A stretch of 6,235 bases of DNA from Rickettsiella sp. GTDB taxonomy: Bacteria > Pseudomonadota > Gammaproteobacteria > Diplorickettsiales > Diplorickettsiaceae. How positions within the stretch are numbered: the stretch's first letter is position 1; each line of letters starts with the position of its first letter. The notes under the pieces are model-generated. The model did no database searches. It was not told the DNA's origin and saw only the letters and a program-made list of their open reading frames with translations. The translations under genes were made by a program, and so were the position numbers. This document shows positions 4,958 to 6,235 of the stretch, piece after piece. The stretch spans positions 1 through 6,235 of the forward strand of contig JAVHYG010000100.1 in the NCBI GenBank assembly GCA_031119195.1, written 5' to 3'.

Positions 4958-5746
4958 ATGAACACAGCAAATGCAATCATTAAACTTAACGACGTTAAAC
5001 TGACTCTCGGCGGCCAGTTGATACATCAAGGAATTAATTTAGAGGTTATGCGCGGAGAAATAGTCGCTATTGTGGGAGGAAGTGGTTCTGGTAAATCGAC
5101 CATTCTGCGTGAAATTCTATTGTTATTAACTCCCACGTCCGGGACCATTGAACTTTTTGGCCAAAATGTTAGCAAGCTTTCTTCTCAACAAATTCTTGAT
5201 TTACAACGCCACTGGGGAGTTTTATTTCAACAATCAGCCCTTTTTACTTCGCTGAACGTTTTAGAAAATATCGCTTTTCCACTTCATGAACACAGTCAAT
5301 TAAATAAAAAAACAATCCAGGAACTGGCCCTGCTTAAACTATTAGCGGTCGGATTACCAATAGAATCTGCCGTAAAATATCCTGCAGAGCTAAGTGGTGG
5401 TATGCTTAAACGCGCTGCATTAGCGCGCGCTTTAATCATGGATCCTGAACTGTTGTTATTAGATGAACCCACCGCTGGACTCGATCCGCAGGGTGCAGAA
5501 GGATTTGATAAACTCCTATTAAACTTAAGCACAATTTTAGGCCTAACTATTTTAATGGTTACTCACGATCTCGATACTTTATGGCAAATTACCGATAAAG
5601 TAGCTTTTTTAAGTGACGGCCGTATCCTAGAATTTGCGCCTATGGAAAAACTTACCCGTTCAACCGTACCGGCTATTCACGCTTACTTTCAAGGACCTAG
5701 AGGGCGTATTACACAACAGCTTTATGGGGATCAGCATGGAATCTAA
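4958..5746 (+). CDS. mlaF: Mla-type phospholipid ABC transporter ATP-binding protein
   Basis: This cytoplasmic ATPase powers the MCE lipid transporter by pairing with the permease encoded upstream. All nucleotide-binding motifs are intact: Walker A GGSGSGKS (40-47, K46), Q-loop at FQQ (90-92), ABC signature LSGGM (145-149), Walker B LLLLDE (165-170), D-loop AGLD (173-176) and H-loop histidine H203 in VTHDL. The LSGGM signature followed by KRAALARAL is typical of MlaF-type ATPases. The length of 262 aa is close to that of E. coli MlaF. The ATG at 4958 is the first one after an in-frame stop at 4937, and the ABC domain starts right behind it, so the start is firm although no ribosome binding site precedes it. 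A -10 hexamer just upstream suggests a leaderless transcript. Its last 11 bases overlap the MCE gene, implying coupled translation of those two proteins. Confidence 0.95.
   Translation: MNTANAIIKLNDVKLTLGGQLIHQGINLEVMRGEIVAIVGGSGSGKSTILREILLLLTPTSGTIELFGQNVSKLSSQQILDLQRHWGVLFQQSALFTSLNVLENIAFPLHEHSQLNKKTIQELALLKLLAVGLPIESAVKYPAELSGGMLKRAALARALIMDPELLLLDEPTAGLDPQGAEGFDKLLLNLSTILGLTILMVTHDLDTLWQITDKVAFLSDGRILEFAPMEKLTRSTVPAIHAYFQGPRGRITQQLYGDQHGI
5726..5730 (+). promoter_or_regulatory. Ribosome binding site of the MCE gene inside the ATPase gene
   Basis: GGGGA lies 5 nt before the ATG at 5736, within the last codons of the ATPase gene. It supports the 11-bp overlapping start and translational coupling. 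Confidence 0.65.
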
Positions 5747-6235
5747 AATTAATTATACCCTCGTAGGTGCTTTTGTCGTTCTTTTAACAATAGCGTTCAT
5801 CATTTTTGTTACTTGGCTCTCTGCCGGCTTTACCATTAAGCGGTATAATACGTATCTGGTGATCATGAACGAATCCGTCGCCGGAATAACGACAAACTCA
5901 ACCGTAAAATATAACGGTGTTGATGTCGGTAGTGTAAAAAAAATTTTCCTGTGTAGAAATAACCCAAAACAAGTACGTTTATTAATACAGGTAGAAGAAC
6001 ATACGCCGATTACAGCTGGAACAACAGCGACCTTAAATAGTCAAGGTTTATCCGGTATTACCTATATTGCGTTACAAGGCAGTGATACCGATCATGCGCC
6101 ACTTAAAATCCAACCTGGCGAAAAATATCCAATTATAAGAAGTACACCTTCTTTGTTTATACGTCTAGATAGTGCTTTACGTGATTTAACAATCAATATG
6201 AATCAAATTACACAAGATATTAATGGCGTATTAGG
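5736..6235 (+). CDS. mlaD: MCE-domain phospholipid-binding protein (MlaD-like), C-terminal part beyond the window
   Basis: I translated 166 codons from the ATG at 5736 to the right edge with no stop. MlaD-type proteins form a membrane-anchored hexameric ring that carries phospholipid in the periplasm on top of the permease and ATPase. A single N-terminal membrane anchor lies at about 8-30, followed by one MCE domain at about 38-118. The domain has the entry block VAGITTNSTVKYNGVDVGSV (48-67) and the pore-loop signature QGLSGITYIALQG (103-115). From about residue 140 a helical, probably coiled-coil region begins (LDSALRDLTINMNQITQDIN). Proteins in STAS-permease loci of this type are often around 300 aa, longer than E. 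coli MlaD (183 aa), so much of the helical part may lie outside. The gene overlaps the ATPase gene by 11 bp and has its own ribosome binding site. It could be a paralogue of canonical MlaD. Confidence 0.93.
   Translation, partial: MESKINYTLVGAFVVLLTIAFIIFVTWLSAGFTIKRYNTYLVIMNESVAGITTNSTVKYNGVDVGSVKKIFLCRNNPKQVRLLIQVEEHTPITAGTTATLNSQGLSGITYIALQGSDTDHAPLKIQPGEKYPIIRSTPSLFIRLDSALRDLTINMNQITQDINGVL

Noticed and set aside
4793..5029. 78-aa minus-strand open frame overlapping the ATPase start
   Set aside because: It overlaps the firm ATPase coding start on the opposite strand, lacks a ribosome binding site and has no recognisable protein features.

Overview
The window looks like chromosomal DNA from an AT-rich gammaproteobacterium. 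PrfA and PrmC resemble the E. coli proteins closely, and the single-domain MCE lipid transporter points to a Gram-negative with two membranes. The low GC content and homopolymer-rich intergenic DNA would fit Legionellales (Legionella, Coxiella, Rickettsiella and relatives). That placement is inferred from style and not proven by any marker.

Left part, minus strand (1-2424): a translation-termination cluster, read right to left. It starts with prfA (release factor 1), followed by a small, very hydrophobic membrane protein of unknown function, then prmC (hemK), the methyltransferase that modifies the GGQ glutamine of release factors. prmC runs off the left edge only a few residues before its expected end. 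PrfA and PrmC are enzyme substrate and enzyme. The 110-aa membrane protein between them is the unexplained member, and hemA, often upstream of prfA in gammaproteobacteria, is not adjacent here.

Middle, plus strand (2425-3122): a divergent intergenic region with candidate promoters and two short perfect palindromes leads to a 108-aa secreted protein with four cysteines in the mature part. A textbook intrinsic terminator closes it, so it appears to be a self-contained transcription unit. I do not recognise its family.

3123-3552 is a 430-bp AT-rich stretch without a convincing gene. It holds inverted repeats, a consensus -10 hexamer and a puzzling pair of overlapping minus-strand reading fragments.

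Right part, plus strand (3553-6235): a Mla/MCE-type phospholipid ABC transporter. The order is a permease with an N-terminal STAS domain (MlaB-MlaE fusion), the ATPase (MlaF-like), and a membrane-anchored MCE substrate-binding protein (MlaD-like) cut by the right edge. ATPase and MCE genes overlap by 11 bp. Permease and ATPase are separated by an unusual 268-bp gap, and the ATPase ATG lies only 6 bp beyond a good -10 hexamer with no Shine-Dalgarno, suggesting a leaderless mRNA. Together these proteins would move phospholipid between inner membrane and periplasm to maintain outer-membrane lipid asymmetry.

I see no CRISPR array, tRNA, rRNA, insertion sequence or defence system. Nothing here is clearly a new multi-gene system. 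The less ordinary points are the orphan secreted protein with its palindromes, the unknown protein between prfA and prmC, and the leader architecture of the transporter.
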